Source: Brassica napus
Lineage: Eukaryota > Streptophyta > Magnoliopsida > Brassicales > Brassicaceae
Reading direction: 5' to 3'
DNA length: 64,000 nucleotides
Assembly: GCF_020379485.1 (NCBI RefSeq)
Contig: NC_063446.1
Coordinates: 20,672,610-20,736,609, forward strand
How positions within the stretch are numbered: the stretch's first letter is position 1; each line of letters starts with the position of its first letter. Below are positions 1-11,904 of this stretch, piece by piece. Below the pieces are notes generated by a model. It was not told the DNA's origin, searched no databases, and worked only from the letters and a program-made list of their open reading frames with translations. The position numbers and the translations under genes are program-made.

Positions 1-1720
1 TAATTAATGATTTTAATAATAAAAATTTGATAACAATTTATATCTCCTCCATCATTTTTTGTTTAATTTTATATTATTAAAATAAATTAAACAATCAAAT
101 TAGCTATAAAAGTAAAATTTAGATTTTTTTCGTATATGTTATATTTTGAATTTTTAAAAACGACAATAAATGACTAAAACTATTAAAATTATTATGTTAA
201 AAATTAATGATCAATGATTTAACATTTTTATTATAAGAAGATACACATGATTTTAAAAACATATGAGTAAAAAATATCATTTAATAATAAAATAAATATA
301 TATATATAGATTAAACACTATATACCATATGATTACATAAATATTTTAATATTAAAAGTTTCAATGAATTTTCAAGAACATTTATAAATTATAAACTTAT
401 TAAAGATTTCAGATTGAAAATTTTGTTATCGATGATTTAAATATTTTGTTATAAAATGATATGAATGATCATAGAACCGTATGATTATAAATTCTTATTT
501 AATAAATAATTATATAAAATATACCATTCTTAGAAAAATAGGTTGGTCCATATTAACTTATATTACACTTTTTATTAAACTAACTATCGAATTGATAAAT
601 AACGTACCAAAAAATGTTTTGCACTTTCCTTAAATAAAAGCTACGAAATTACCTAATATGATTAACATATATGTGAAAATTAATTATTATGAATAATAAA
701 TATTTGATAACAATTTTTGTATCTTAGTTCTTTTTAAAAATTTTATATTATTAAAAGATATTAAAAATCACATTAAATATATAATAAAAAACATTTATAT
801 TTTTTTATATGTTATATTTTGAATTTTTCAAAACGTCTATAAATTATTAGAAATTTGAAGATCACCACTCTTAAAATTTTGTGATCAATAGATTATTTTT
901 TTTTGTCATAATAAGTTACAAATGATCATAAAATTGTATTAATATGAACTTTTATTTAATATTATAAGAAGATACACATGATTTTAAAACCATATGAGTA
1001 AAAAATATCATTTAATAATAAAACATATATATATATATATATAGATTAAACTATATACCATAAGATTACATAAATATTTTAATATTAAAACTTTCAATGA
1101 ATTTTCAAAAACATTTATAAATTATAAACTTATTAAAGATTTCACATTGAAAATTTTGTTATCGATGATTTAAATATTCAGTTATAAAACGATATGAATG
1201 ATCATAGAAGTGTATGATTATAAATTCTCATTTAATAAATGACTATATAAAATATATTATTCTTAAAAAAATAGGTTGGTCCATCTTAACTTACATTATA
1301 TTTTTTATTAAACTAACTATCGAATATTCGAATTGATAAATAATCTACCAAATATTGTTTTTGCACTTTCCTTAATTAGAAGCTACGAAATTACCTAATA
1401 TGATTAACGTATATATGAAAATTAATTATTATGAATAATAAATATTTGATAACAATTTTGGTATCTTAGTTCTTTTTTAATTTTATATTATTAAAAGATA
1501 TTAAAAAAATCACATTAAATATATAATAAAAACATTTATATTTTTTCTTATATGTTATATTTTGAATTTTTCAAAACGTCTATATATTATTAGAAATTTG
1601 AAGATTCTCACTCTCAAAATTTTGTGATCAATAGATTTTTTTTTTGTTATAATAAGTTACAAATGATCATAAGATATAACGCATATGAATTTTTATTTAA
1701 TAAATATTCAAACTAAAGAA
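1..1720 (+). repeat. Tandem repeat, unit about 670-745 bp, AT-rich
   Basis: The same landmarks recur in order: ATTTGATAACAATTT near 26, 704 and 1447; AGAAGATACACATGATTTTA near 236 and 966; ATAGGTTGGTCCAT near 539 and 1272; TATTTTGAATTTTT near 143, 815 and 1556. That gives one incomplete, one full and one incomplete copy. The copies differ by small indels and by AT-microsatellite length. No open frame is conserved between copies, so this is structural, non-coding repetition inside the Helitron. Confidence 0.8.
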
Positions 1721-2006
1721 TATATATATACTAATGATTTAAAGCAACAAGATTGGCTGATCAATTTAGTTGTCCAGTTGAAATATTTCAAAAGTATGTG
1801 AAAGACTAAAGTCAAAGTAAATATGGATTTAGAATAGTAGTTATATTTTACTAACCAAAATACCGAAAAAACCGAACCGAATCGAAACCAACCCGATATC
1901 TGGATTGAACACCCCTAATCCAAATGATGCCAAACTATTGTTTCATTCTCCAAAATATAATAAAAATAATAACTTAATTCCGCGCAAGGCGCGGATCTTA
2001 TCCTAG
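1..2006 (+). mobile_element. Helitron-like element, 3' part (5' end outside window)
   Basis: AT-rich noncoding DNA ending in a classic Helitron 3' terminus: a perfect 6-bp stem CCGCGC/GCGCGG with loop AAG (1980-1994), then a short spacer and CTAG at 2003-2006, followed by host T. No coding capacity is visible, so this is a non-autonomous copy that would depend on a RepHel protein elsewhere. Most of it is a tandem unit of about 0.7 kb (separate entry), which also resembles the interior of the Helitron at 29687-30906, so the two belong to one family. The start cannot be placed because the window begins inside the element. Confidence 0.75.
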
Positions 2007-2880
2007 TAGCTTAATATGACATGGATAATTGCATTTAATGTTAATTTATATTTTTGGTAAACTTTTTAAAATATGGTAATATCTCATATATTAGATTTAA
2101 TGTCAATTTATATTTTGGAAATTTTTTTAGAATATGAGAATAACTCATAAATCATCATTAAAATAAATATATTCAAATATGGCATTATAAATTTCGAATT
2201 ATAATTTAATTATATATTTTTAAATTATAAAATTTTATTACTAAAATTTTTAAATATGTATACAAGTTGTTTAGAAAATTATAAAAATTTAATCAAAAAA
2301 TCATTATTTTCTTATATATCTACAAATTTTATAAATATTGTTTAATTTTTAATTTTTGGTAATTATGCAACTTTTACAAATTTATTTAAAATATTTAATT
2401 AAAATAAATAGATAGAAAAATCTATCTAAGATTATAATTTCAAATATATACATGCATATTCTTAAATATAATTTTTATGTTTAATTAAATCAAATTTATT
2501 TTAAAATATTGATACGAAAAAGAAAATTCACAATAATAATAAAATTTTATTTTAAAATATAATTTATATTTATCTGTTAAAAAATATTTTAAATTTTTTT
2601 ACTGCACATGGTGCAGAAAGACACATAGTGACACCATAAGTAAGTAGTCTAGTAAAAGAATGGTTATTCACTAAAGTCTACGTGGAAGACTCTCATGATG
2701 AAACCTAAGTAATGACAAATTTGATAATAACACCCGAGAGAAAAGTTTATTTTTAAGAATGCTCCTCAAATAATACTAAGGGGATAAAAAACTGTCGCGT
2801 GTCATATTTTGATTACAAAATAAAAATAAAAAATAAAAAATAAAAATATTAATTGCTAAAAAAATTAGACATTATAAAAT
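2007..2880. other. AT-rich intergenic stretch, no gene seen
   Basis: Very AT-rich DNA with short homopolymers and no ORF, RNA gene or clear terminal repeat that I can support. It may contain old TE debris. Confidence 0.5.
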
Positions 2881-3310
2881 TTGATAAACCTTTGACCTTA
2901 TAACTCAAATTCTAAACATCAAACCCCAAACCATAGAGTTAATACTAAACCCTATAGCTGAAACTCTAAACACTAAACCCTAAACTCTAAATTCTAGGAT
3001 TAATCCTAAATTTAGGGTTATCCCTAAACCCTAAGATTTAAAGTTTAGGGTCTAGGATTTTTAGGGTTTAGATTTTTGTTGACAGGGTTCAGGGTTTATA
3101 GTTAACTCTTTTTCGTAAAAGGAGGGAGGAGGAGAAGAAATCTCTAAACCCTAAACGTTGTCAGCAAAACGCTAAATCCTAAATTCTAAACCGTAGGTTT
3201 AGGGTTACATTTATTGTTTAGTGTTTAGAGTTTGAATTATAGGATTTAGTGTTACTCTTAGGATTAGAATTAAATGTTTAGAATTTGAAGTATAAGAGGT
3301 TTGGGGTTTA
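2880..3310. repeat. Degenerate telomere-like repeat tract in alternating orientation
   Basis: Dense variants of the plant telomere motif. CCCTAAA-type copies run through 2920-3040, TTTAGGG-type copies through 3010-3100, CCCTAAA-type again at 3145-3195 and TTTAGGG-type at 3200-3310. The orientation switches make the block partly self-complementary. It could be an interstitial telomeric remnant or the core of a fold-back element. A weaker tract of GTTTAGAGTTT-like words lies at 3780-4060. Confidence 0.6.
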
Positions 3311-4094
3311 GAATCTTGCAATGTTAGTTTTTTTATTTGCAACTAATATTATTTTCTAATTTGTTTCATAAACAAAATATAACATGTGATAAATTTTTAT
3401 TGGTTAATATTTAGGGGATGAATCAATAGGTTTATATAAGAGGATGAATCCAAGAATAACTGTTATTAAATGTTGATTACTAAATGACAATATTGACTTT
3501 GGTAATTTTAGTGTCTAACATTGAGTGAATGGAGGAAAACAACCATAATTTACCCAATGTTTTAACATATGTTTAATCTATATCCGGCTTAATTAATTAT
3601 AGGGATGACTGTACAAACACATGCCCAATCTTTTGTAAAATTTAAATTGTGTACACGATATTTAGATCTCGTGCGAAGACCTTCACTTATGCCATCTGGC
3701 TGTCGGATACATAAAGTGGATGCCGCAGACCGTTTTAGACCCAAATTAATATTGGAAAGTAATTTGTACATATAATTTGGTAATATTTTGGTCTTATAAT
3801 TTGTGATTTAGAGTTTATATGTTTATGACTTAGAGATTGATTATTTAGTTTAAAAGTTTAAATATGAAGGGTTAAATTTATGATTTTGAGGTTTGAAATT
3901 TGGGAAATGTAAGTTTAGAGTTTAGATTAAAGGTTTATGGTTTTGTTTGTAGGATTCGAGTTTTGGATTATAAAATTTAAAATGATTAGATTTATGGTTT
4001 TGTATTTAGAGTTTAAATTTGAAGTTTAGAGTTAGATATAGGGGTTTGTATAACAGCCACGGTTTAACCACATTTTTAAGTTACTATTTAGCTA
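3311..4094. other. Intergenic, no supported gene
   Basis: AT-rich, with a small less AT-rich island (3620-3760) that has a 60-codon open frame on the minus strand. I do not recognise it and do not treat it as a gene. The target duplication TTTAGCTA of the next element lies at 4087-4094. Confidence 0.45.
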
Positions 4095-4389
4095 TAGCTG
4101 TCAAATGGGTGAATCCATGTCCATTAGCCCATATCCGTTTGTTCAATTGTTGTTTGTAGACAGAGAGTGACCATATCCATTAAGGATCAAACCCACAAAC
4201 ACTCATATTTATATGGGCTTCCATGAGATCCATTAAGGACCATTTAAGAAAATTTTAAATTTCAAATGCAACAATACATAAGTTCAAAGACCATACAAAA
4301 AACATAAGTTGATACATGATACAAAAGATCATTCATAAACTGATATGAGTCATAGCTCCATAAATGTAATAAGTGCATACATAAAGTTC

Positions 4390-4570
4390 GGAAAAATCAC
4401 ATTTTAAACCCTGAAAGTGACACATTCTAGCAGTTTAAACACTCAACCTTTTTCACTAGCACTTTAATACCTCAAACTAGAACTTTTGTCGAAACAAACC
4501 CCAAAATCGCATCCCGCATTTTTCTCGTAACCCTACTTGACGGGACCGTTCACGACGTTTATTGGGCAAA
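4390..4570 (+). repeat. MULE left terminal inverted repeat
   Basis: About 180 bp, starting GGAAAAATCACATTTTAAAC. It is the inverted counterpart of 9133-9316, with scattered mismatches and small indels. By Mutator convention it should carry transposase binding sites and the promoter of the GRF gene. Confidence 0.92.
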
Positions 4571-4920
4571 AAAACTGTGCCGTTTCGCTGATTAAAAAAC
4601 GGGACCCGTATTTCTTTTAATAAGTCTTCTTCTTTCCAAATCTATTTGGGGATTTAGGGATTTACGAAACTAGAAGAAGTGAAAGACGATTCTCTGCCTC
4701 GATTCATCCTCAACTAGAAAACAGTAAGTCGTTTCTATAATCTTACAAAGAATCTAAATTCGAGAACTTTTGATTTCGTAAATTCTTAAGCTGCTTCACA
4801 TGTCACCAAATTCAAGAACTTTTGATTTCGTAAATTCATGGTTATATTATCATTTTGGATGATATTGTTAGCAGTATTAGTTGAGATTCATGTTTGTACT
4901 TGGTGTTATATATCTTGTAG

Positions 4921-5460
4921 ATGGCTCAAAGTTCAAGTTCCTCTACCATTGACAACAAAAACGAAAAAGTTGTGGTATGTAACTGTAATTGTAAAGCGAA
5001 GGTGGTTCAAGCTTGGACTGTTGACAACCCGGGAAGGAGGTTCTATAGCTGCGAAGGGCGTAAAGCTCCTAATGGATACCAATCCTGCAACTTCTTCAGA
5101 TGGTATGATGTTGAGAAGCCACACGGGTGGCAGTATACTGCATTGTTGGGTGCTAGAAATGTGATGCGCCAACAGAGAGAAGAGATTAGTAACCTGAGAA
5201 ACCAAGTAAGAGCACTTACTCTTGAGAATGAAAGCATTGGCCGAGCAGTACACCTTGAGAATGAAAGCAGTGGCCAAACTCCAACCGATTCAAACCTCAT
5301 ATATGAAGCATGTGAAGCGCTGAAAGGAGAGGTTGAAGCGCTAGAAAGAGAAGTATTGGTTCTAAACGAGAGGAGCATGGTGTATCGTAATGGTCTTATC
5401 ACGTTGTCAATTGGATTCACTGTGGTTACTGGTGTGTTCATGGGTATCTTGAAGTGGTAG
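4921..5460 (+). CDS. GRF-type zinc-finger protein with coiled coil and C-terminal membrane anchor (MULE accessory gene)
   Basis: This is a 179-residue open frame. Residues 20-56 hold a GRF-type zinc finger with Cys at 20, 22, 24, 44 and 56 and the hallmark WTVDNPGRRFYSC. Residues about 85-150 are Leu/Glu-rich and likely form a coiled coil. Residues about 157-178 are a hydrophobic helix ending LKW, suggesting a tail-anchored protein. A GTAAGT donor at 4724 and an AG acceptor ending at 4920 would splice a 5'UTR intron out directly before this ATG, which supports the start. It lies inside the MULE, convergent with the transposase. GRF fingers are nucleic-acid-binding modules in other proteins; the role here is unknown. 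Many plant genomes carry such short GRF genes, so it may be a captured host gene or a true element gene. Confidence 0.75.
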   Translation: MAQSSSSSTIDNKNEKVVVCNCNCKAKVVQAWTVDNPGRRFYSCEGRKAPNGYQSCNFFRWYDVEKPHGWQYTALLGARNVMRQQREEISNLRNQVRALTLENESIGRAVHLENESSGQTPTDSNLIYEACEALKGEVEALEREVLVLNERSMVYRNGLITLSIGFTVVTGVFMGILKW

Positions 5461-5808
5461 AAGACTATTGTTGTTCTTGTTAAGACTGTTTAAGCTTCTT
5501 TCATTTTGCTATGAATGTTATGTTCTATGTAAGTTTCTTTCATGTTGTTAAGACTTTTTCAGATTTAAGACTCCCTTTGTTTTAGCTTGTCTCATGATCT
5601 AATAACTATAAAACAATAGAAAAACAAAGGGAAAAACAAAAGACAAACTTCATAGGTGCTGAAACTCCAAATCAAGTTTTGAAACCAACAAAAGTCTGAA
5701 GAAATAAAGACACACAACATAAAGTTTTGAAACCAACAAAAGTCTGAAGAAATAAAGACACACAACATCAAGTCTTTGAACCAACAAAAGCGAAGCAAAG
5801 TCATGAGA
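5461..5808. other. Convergent intergenic segment of the MULE
   Basis: This lies between the 3' ends of the GRF gene and the transposase. It contains two near-identical copies of a roughly 45-bp sequence around AAACCAACAAAAGTCTGAAG (about 5680-5770). No separate gene is seen. Confidence 0.5.
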
Positions 5809-8800
5809 TCATTCTTGTGGAGGAGGCTGTGGATTAAGATCAGACCTATCATACACTCGATCTCCAAACACTTCAAAAGGACGATTTGTGAATGGACTCC
5901 ATAAAGTTCCAACAGCATGAGGAATGTTGGCTGTCTTCCTTACCTTCAAAGGTCCTTGCGAAGGTTTCTTAGGATGAGGCTTGGGGTCAGATGAGGATCC
6001 AGTGGCTTCTACAGGTTGAGAGGAGGATCCAGTGGCTTCTACAGGTTGAGAGGATGATTCAGTGGCGTGAACAGGCTGAGATGATGCTCCAGTGGCGTGA
6101 ACAGGATGAGAGGAAGACCCAATATTTTGAGTTTTTCTTCTTCTTGTAGATGGAGGCTTAGGAATTCCCTGCATATAGAAATGTGTTAGATAAAATGAAG
6201 AGACATTGTATAGATAAAATAGAAATGTGTTAGATAAAAATTACCTCTTTTAGATGTTTACGAGGTCAACCACACTTGTTTTTTGGTCCCTCATAAACCA
6301 CAGATTGGTTTTTGCAGCCAGTTTTAATGTGTCCAGACTGATGACAATTGCTACATGTAGGTATGCGTCCATGTCTTGATGATTTTCCAGCAGTTTCAAG
6401 CGTTTCAAATGGCTATTTCTTCCTGTCTCGTGTCCTTGGTCTCCCTCTTGGTTTTCTTATCTCTGATATCCCAATAGGCGGCTTGTCTGTCTTCTTCCAT
6501 AGGCTTTCCCCATTGACAGGTTTGATATTGTCAGAGTAAGTTCTTTTCATCACGTGTGTGTAGTAATATTCTGCAATATACTTCACATGATCCTCCTTGT
6601 TGTCATCAAGCACACACACATCAAGTTTACACGGAATACCTGTGAGATCCCATCGCCTGCAAGCACACTGATGTGAAGTCAAGTTCACCTTGTAACCACA
6701 GTCGAACTCATTCACCTTGTACAAGCTGAAATCGCTGCGTATTGTTGAACAATGTTTTTTTGCACATCTTTCTTTCTCCAACAAAGGCATTGTAATAGGT
6801 GTTACAATGGTGTTCCACTTATCTGCCATAAAGAACTGCCTCGATATCCTTTTCATAGATTGTCTGCGTATGTCCTCCATCATGTTGATCACTGGTTTTG
6901 CCCTCGCCATCTTTATGGTTCTGTTGAAACTTCCAGATAAATTATTGTGCATGTCAGGACAATGGGACTCGACATTGAAGAATGCTCTACACCACCGCTC
7001 TGGGTCTGTATTAAGTAACTCCTTGTGTGCCACGACATCGTATGCTTCTACCAAACGCATCTTCTCTTTCTACTCTCCCTCGGTGTAGCTGTATGCGACT
7101 CCCCAAAACAATGACTTATACTCCGACCTCGAGAAACTAAGCTTCTTCCAATTTGCATAAATGTGCCTACCACACATACGATGTTCTGCCTCAGGAAGTT
7201 CTAACTCGATAGCATGAACAAGCCCTTTCTGTTTATCCGAGATTATGGTTAGATCCTTCCCCAATTCCAAGCCGAGATCTGCCTTCAGCTTTCTCACAAA
7301 CCATCCCCAAGTATCTTTGTTTTCTCCTCTTACAACTGCCCACGCGATGGGGTACATCCTGTTATACACATATCTCCCAACTGCTGCAAGCAAATCCCCG
7401 TTTAAATCCCACTTCAAGAAGCATCCATCAAGTCCGATAACAGGTCTACAACAACTCTTCCAAGCAGTACACAATTCTTTAAAGCAAATGTAGAAGCAAT
7501 CAAATATTTGAGCACCATTAACCTCTCTTGTGCATAAATCAGTGCTTATACCTTGGTTTGATCTACGCAACTCTTCTTCATAATCCCATAGCTTCCCAAA
7601 TTGAGTTGTCTGAGCTTCAAGGATTGTCCCTAATGCAATGTGTCTTCCTCTGTAGCACTTAGATATAGGTACAGCAATGTCATACCTTATCTTTATTGCA
7701 TCTTTGATCGCTGAAGCTTGTAGATTGACATTTCTGCGTAATTCTTCTCGGAAGAGACCAGCAATCACACCTTGCTTCAACATCGAGATCCTACTTGGTT
7801 TACCATGGTTGTGTTTCATGTGACACTTTCACCATCCACTTGTTAATCGGCTTCTCCACTGAACAATAAACTCGGAAAGGACATTTCTCTTTGCAACAAA
7901 TCACTCCAATCCTGAATGACTCCGACCTTGCCATCTTCACATCATATTGAGTATTCATTGAATACTTCAAGATCTAGTCTTTAAACTCTAACCCACTGAT
8001 GAACTTTTGAAATAGCCAAATGTAAGGCGGTTTTTCATAATCACCATGGTACTTGTCATTCCCTTTGACCTTCCCTTTTCCTTTACGCTCTCGATTCCAT
8101 TCTTCCCATTCATCTTTTGACTCTACTGGTGTCTCTGGATATTCAACATCTACTGACGCCCTCTCATCTTCACTATCATCATCTTTTTCTTCTTCTTCTA
8201 TGCCATAAGCTTCTTTATCTGGCACAGTTTTTTGTCCTTCCTGAAAGACAGACTGAAACCTAACATCCCTAGCACCATCATCTTCATCATCATCATCTTC
8301 ATTATCATTCAGATTTTCATTACGGACACCTTCATTGTTAAGAGGATTCACAGTCGGATTATCTTCTTCACCTGTTTCGTTTTCAGCCGGCTTCTCATCT
8401 TCTGATTCTTCTGGTTCGTCATCTTCTTTAGGTCTATCGACAACATCATTCTCACTGTGTTCTTCCTCTTCATCACCACATTCTGCATCATCTCGGTTGG
8501 TGTCCGAAAGTTGAATCACACCAGGTATGTGTTCTGAGCATTCATGTTCAACAAACACTTCCACAACATCTATCTCTGACTTGCTTGTAGACCGTAGCTG
8601 ACACATCTCCCCATCGTATCTATCATATACATACCGCAGTTCCTTCATCTCCTCTTTCTCTGAATTGCACCAAATCAAGCCAAGTGGTGCTCTAATGAGG
8701 GCTTCTTCTTTGCAAAAATCAACGAGCATATCCCACACTATGTCATCGGTTTTCCAATCCACATTTTTGCTCCCTAATTCACCCAAATACTCATTATCTT

Positions 8801-8852
8801 CAACATCACCAATCTTCTTCATTGAACCACCAAAATGAATCTTCAATTTCAT
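5809..8852 (-). pseudogene. MULE (MuDR-type) transposase, inactivated
   Basis: Reading from 8852 leftward: an N-terminal domain and acidic Asp/Glu-rich linker (to 7974); a MuDR DNA-binding segment with KMARSESFRIGVICC; a transposase core with GLDGCFLK and IISDKQKGL around likely catalytic Asp residues (7070-7819); then a SWIM-like region CACRRWDLTGIPC (6413-7060) in which the usual following His is Leu; a CCHC knuckle CSNCHQSGHIKTGC (near 6340); and a Ser/Gln/Pro tail with repeats of GSSSQPVEAT (5809-6174). Damage includes an in-frame TAG after the acidic linker, a frameshift near 7810, and an in-frame TAG between 7070 and 7060. The damage is light, so the gene probably decayed recently. Confidence 0.9.
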
Positions 8853-9132
8853 TTCATGCGAGTCCCTGATATAAAAAATGTGTCTTTAACTATTTCTAGG
8901 AGACAAAGAACGAGGTAGAAGAAATGAAGAATCAAGAGACAAATACGAGGCAGAAGAAGTGAAGAATCTATACAAACTTACGTCATTTTCCTCCAATCTC
9001 ATCGACTTTGGGTTCTTCTCAACGAAAATCACCTTTCTCGTTCTTGTTACTGTTAGAACCCTAATCTCCAAATCGATTTCGAAACAAATTTTATGTTCTC
9101 AATGATGTTGTTTTTAATAAAAAAAACATGCA

Positions 9133-9316
9133 TTTTGCCTGGTAAACGCCGTGAACAGTACCGTCAAGTAGGGTTGAGATGAAAAACGCGGGATGCGACT
9201 TTGGGGTTTGTTTCGACAAAAGTTCTAGTCTGAGGTATTAAAGTGCTAGTGAAAAAGGTTGAGTGTTTAAACTGCTAGAATGTGTCACCTTCAGGGTTTA
9301 AAATGCGATTTTCCCC
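9133..9316 (-). repeat. MULE right terminal inverted repeat
   Basis: Inverted partner of 4390-4570, ending GATTTTCCCC at 9316 and followed by the 9-bp duplication. It is the likely transposase promoter region; the transposase start lies about 280 bp inside. Confidence 0.92.
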
Positions 9317-10011
9317 ATAAGGTTCATATAAAAGCATAAGTCTAAGCTCCTTTGTTATCTTCTCTTCCATCTTCTCCTCAATTTTATTCCAAGTTCAATT
9401 CATCACCTAAGCAAACACATTAAACACAAGAAATTCATCACAAATCCAAAAGCCACAAAACAAGTGAAACCCATAAACCCACAAAACAATTCATCACAAT
9501 ACTAATCACCTAAGCAAAGTGAGATAATTAGTATACTGCTCACAGAGAGAAAATGCTAAGCATTTTCGACATTTATGGTAGTAAAGGATATATCCAATAC
9601 CAAATCATCTACACAGAGAGGATCTACATGAGCTATGCATAATAATTACAGATCATGTTATCATTCAAGACAATGATCGAGAACTTCAATCACGGCCCAA
9701 TAAGAGAAGTCTAAAGTGACTCAAGAAAGCATTTCATAGAAATTATCCATCTAAACTAGGTAGCACAAGCATATAAGGTGTCTACCAGTGGAGCTAGTCA
9801 ACGAGTTACCCTCATGTCGATGAGATAAACTCTCGGAAGTACATTGAAGTTAATACTAACAGAAACCAAAGCAAACCAGAACGACTTAGGAAAGCATCAA
9901 TAAGACAACAAGGAAAAGCCAAAGCAGCAACTTACACATGAACTCAGACTTGACCAGTTTCCTTAACTTCTTCTCCAACTTCCTCCAAAGGTTCAAAATC
10001 CACTTCATCAC

Positions 10012-10949
10012 CTAAGCAAATTCGATAATCAATTTCAAGTGCAAAGATAACCAAATTAAATTCAAAGATAAAGATGAAAAGAACTTATTGTCTAAAGACT
10101 CAAATCCACTTAGCCAATTTCTTGCACAAATCAGTGCTCGAACATTTGAAGGGAGAAGAGAGCTTCTATACTTGTTCAACACTCGGCTTCCAATGCTGAA
10201 GGAAGATTCTGAAGCAATTGTGGTGATGGGTATGCTTAAAACATCACACACCATGGATGAGAGCTCCTTAAACCTATTTGCATTGTTTCTCCAATAGGAG
10301 AGAACATCCAAATCCAGATTCGCCACAATGTCTAAAACGGGTTCATCAAGATACTTATCTAATGCAGATTTTCCACTACCATCAGCACTCTGTGAGAAGA
10401 AGGCATAAAATTCCTGCAAATGCCAATGCTTCCATGTATTCCAACGCCACCATGTATTCCTGCACCAGAATTCTATAGTAGGATTCGCATATGCCAATGC
10501 TTCCCTTACTCTTGTATACTCAACAAATGAGTATGGCAGGTTATGCTCAATCACGGCTACTGCAATCATCTCATGAAACACAAGCTGATCTATCATCCTA
10601 CCAGTTCCTGGTGTACCAGGGACAAGATTCAAACTATAGACCTTCATATGATGCAAAAGACCTAAGGTTCCACTCCTACGCAGGTTAAAGTTGTAGGTGT
10701 GATTGCAGAATTTGCACTGGATGAGTGGATGTCATTCGAACCATCTGGATACTTCTCTCCTATTATATTAAAGTGCTTCCAACATCTGGAATGTCTGCAT
10801 TTACCTCCTCTTTTTCTGCGGTTTTCAGATGTGCTCATGAGAGTATCCTCCACTGCTACTGCTTCATCTTCATCTGGGTTTTGATCCATCAGCTCATCCC
10901 CACTCATGTAGTCTGTGTCTTCTAGGTTCATAGTATCCTCATTGTCCAT
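10012..10949 (-). pseudogene. hAT transposase remnant (BED finger + hATC domain, middle missing)
   Basis: The minus-strand frame from 10949 starts with an acidic leader and then a BED-like stretch with SRCWKHFNIIGEKYPDG. A frameshift near 10660 leads into a second frame with a typical hAT region (GTPGTGRMIDQLVFHEMI) that jumps directly to the C-terminal dimerisation domain (SALDKYLDEP and VLSIPITTIASESSFSIGSR). Usual hAT transposases are about 650-750 residues; here some 400 central residues, including the catalytic core, are absent. The gene cannot make a working transposase. It belongs to the outer element 4095-11896. Confidence 0.88.
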
Positions 10950-11904
10950 CCTGAAACAAGAAAACAGAAAACGATTTCAGAAACTCATCAAGTAAACAAG
11001 CAATGAGCATAAACAAAGACACTAATCAAGTAAAACCCAAAACACAAACACCAGTGAGAGGTTGATCTCTTTGAACACAAACAAAGACACTAATAAAGTG
11101 AAGTTTCATAAACAAAAGATTATATGACCTCTCAAGGTTGATCTCTTTGAAAGAATCTAAACAGAGACCATGAAACCATGAAATGAACTAAACAATGAAG
11201 TTACAATCTAAACAGACACCATGAAAGCTCAGTAAACCATATCAGTACTGCTAGTGTAAATATCAGAAACAAAAACGATCTAGCTCTTCCAACAAACTGT
11301 ATCAACATAAATAGCAAAACCCATCTCACATCACAAACAAGAAACCCATTTTATAAGTTGAATCAAAAACTCATTTTATAAGTTGAATCGACGATGAGAT
11401 CCGAGATAATCTGAATCAAAAACATATATGGAGTATTGAATCCGAAACCCATCAAACCAGATCAAGCAAACACACTAAACACGAAATCCATCAAACTTGA
11501 CGAACGAAGAGAGACGGAGACAAACGAGACGGTTGGAGACGGACGAGACGGTTGGAGACGGATGGAGACGGTCTGCGACAGAGAGTGACGGCAACGAGAT
11601 GGAGAGTGACAGCGACGTACGAAGGCTGGAGATCGTGACTTCGAGAGAATCGCCTTGGGGAGAGTCGAGAGAGCGACTCGAGATGATGAAATAAACTTTT
11701 TCCCAAATTGATTTTGATTCTGTAACCCTAGGTTTTTAATAATTGGACACCTTATTTCCATAAAGCCCAATCCCAATAAAATCACTTTTTAAATGGTTTC
11801 CCAAATTTTATCCATTTATAACCCATGGGAAAAACAGGTTTATCCATATTAAGCAAATTTAAATATGGACGTGGACGACCGGGGGACACCTATATATTTA
11901 GCTA

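Larger units (their letters stand above)
4390..9316 (-). mobile_element. Mutator-like element (MULE) with long TIRs
   Basis: Long terminal inverted repeats (4390-4570 and 9133-9316) are flanked by a 9-bp target duplication, ATAAAGTTC at 4381-4389 and ATAAGGTTC at 9317-9325, with one mismatch. Nine bases is the Mutator signature. Inside are two convergent genes: a decayed transposase reading inward from the right TIR (5809-8852, minus) and an open GRF-zinc-finger gene reading inward from the left TIR (4921-5460, plus). The near-perfect duplication and similar TIRs suggest a fairly recent insertion, yet the transposase has several disabling changes. Confidence 0.92.
4095..11896 (-). mobile_element. 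hAT-superfamily transposon, internally deleted, hosting a nested MULE
   Basis: An identical 8-bp duplication TTTAGCTA flanks the element at 4087-4094 and 11897-11904, the size typical of hAT. The ends read TAGCTGTCAAA on the left and, reversed, TAGGTGTCCCC (after an extra TATA) on the right, both resembling the hAT TAG-N-TGTC end. A BED-zinc-finger part and a hAT dimerisation domain lie on the minus strand at 10012-10949. The middle of the transposase is missing. The 4.9-kb MULE at 4390-9316 sits inside the left part; without it the hAT copy would be about 2.9 kb. The rest (9317-10011 and 10950-11896) shows no further gene. Confidence 0.75.

Noticed and set aside
5043..5441. Minus-strand 132-codon frame
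   Set aside because: It is the reverse shadow of the GRF-finger gene.
11462..11785. Overlapping Arg/Ser-rich open frames on both strands as a gene
   Set aside because: The frames come from a simple GAGACGG-type repetitive stretch in the 5' part of the hAT element; composition, not coding signal.
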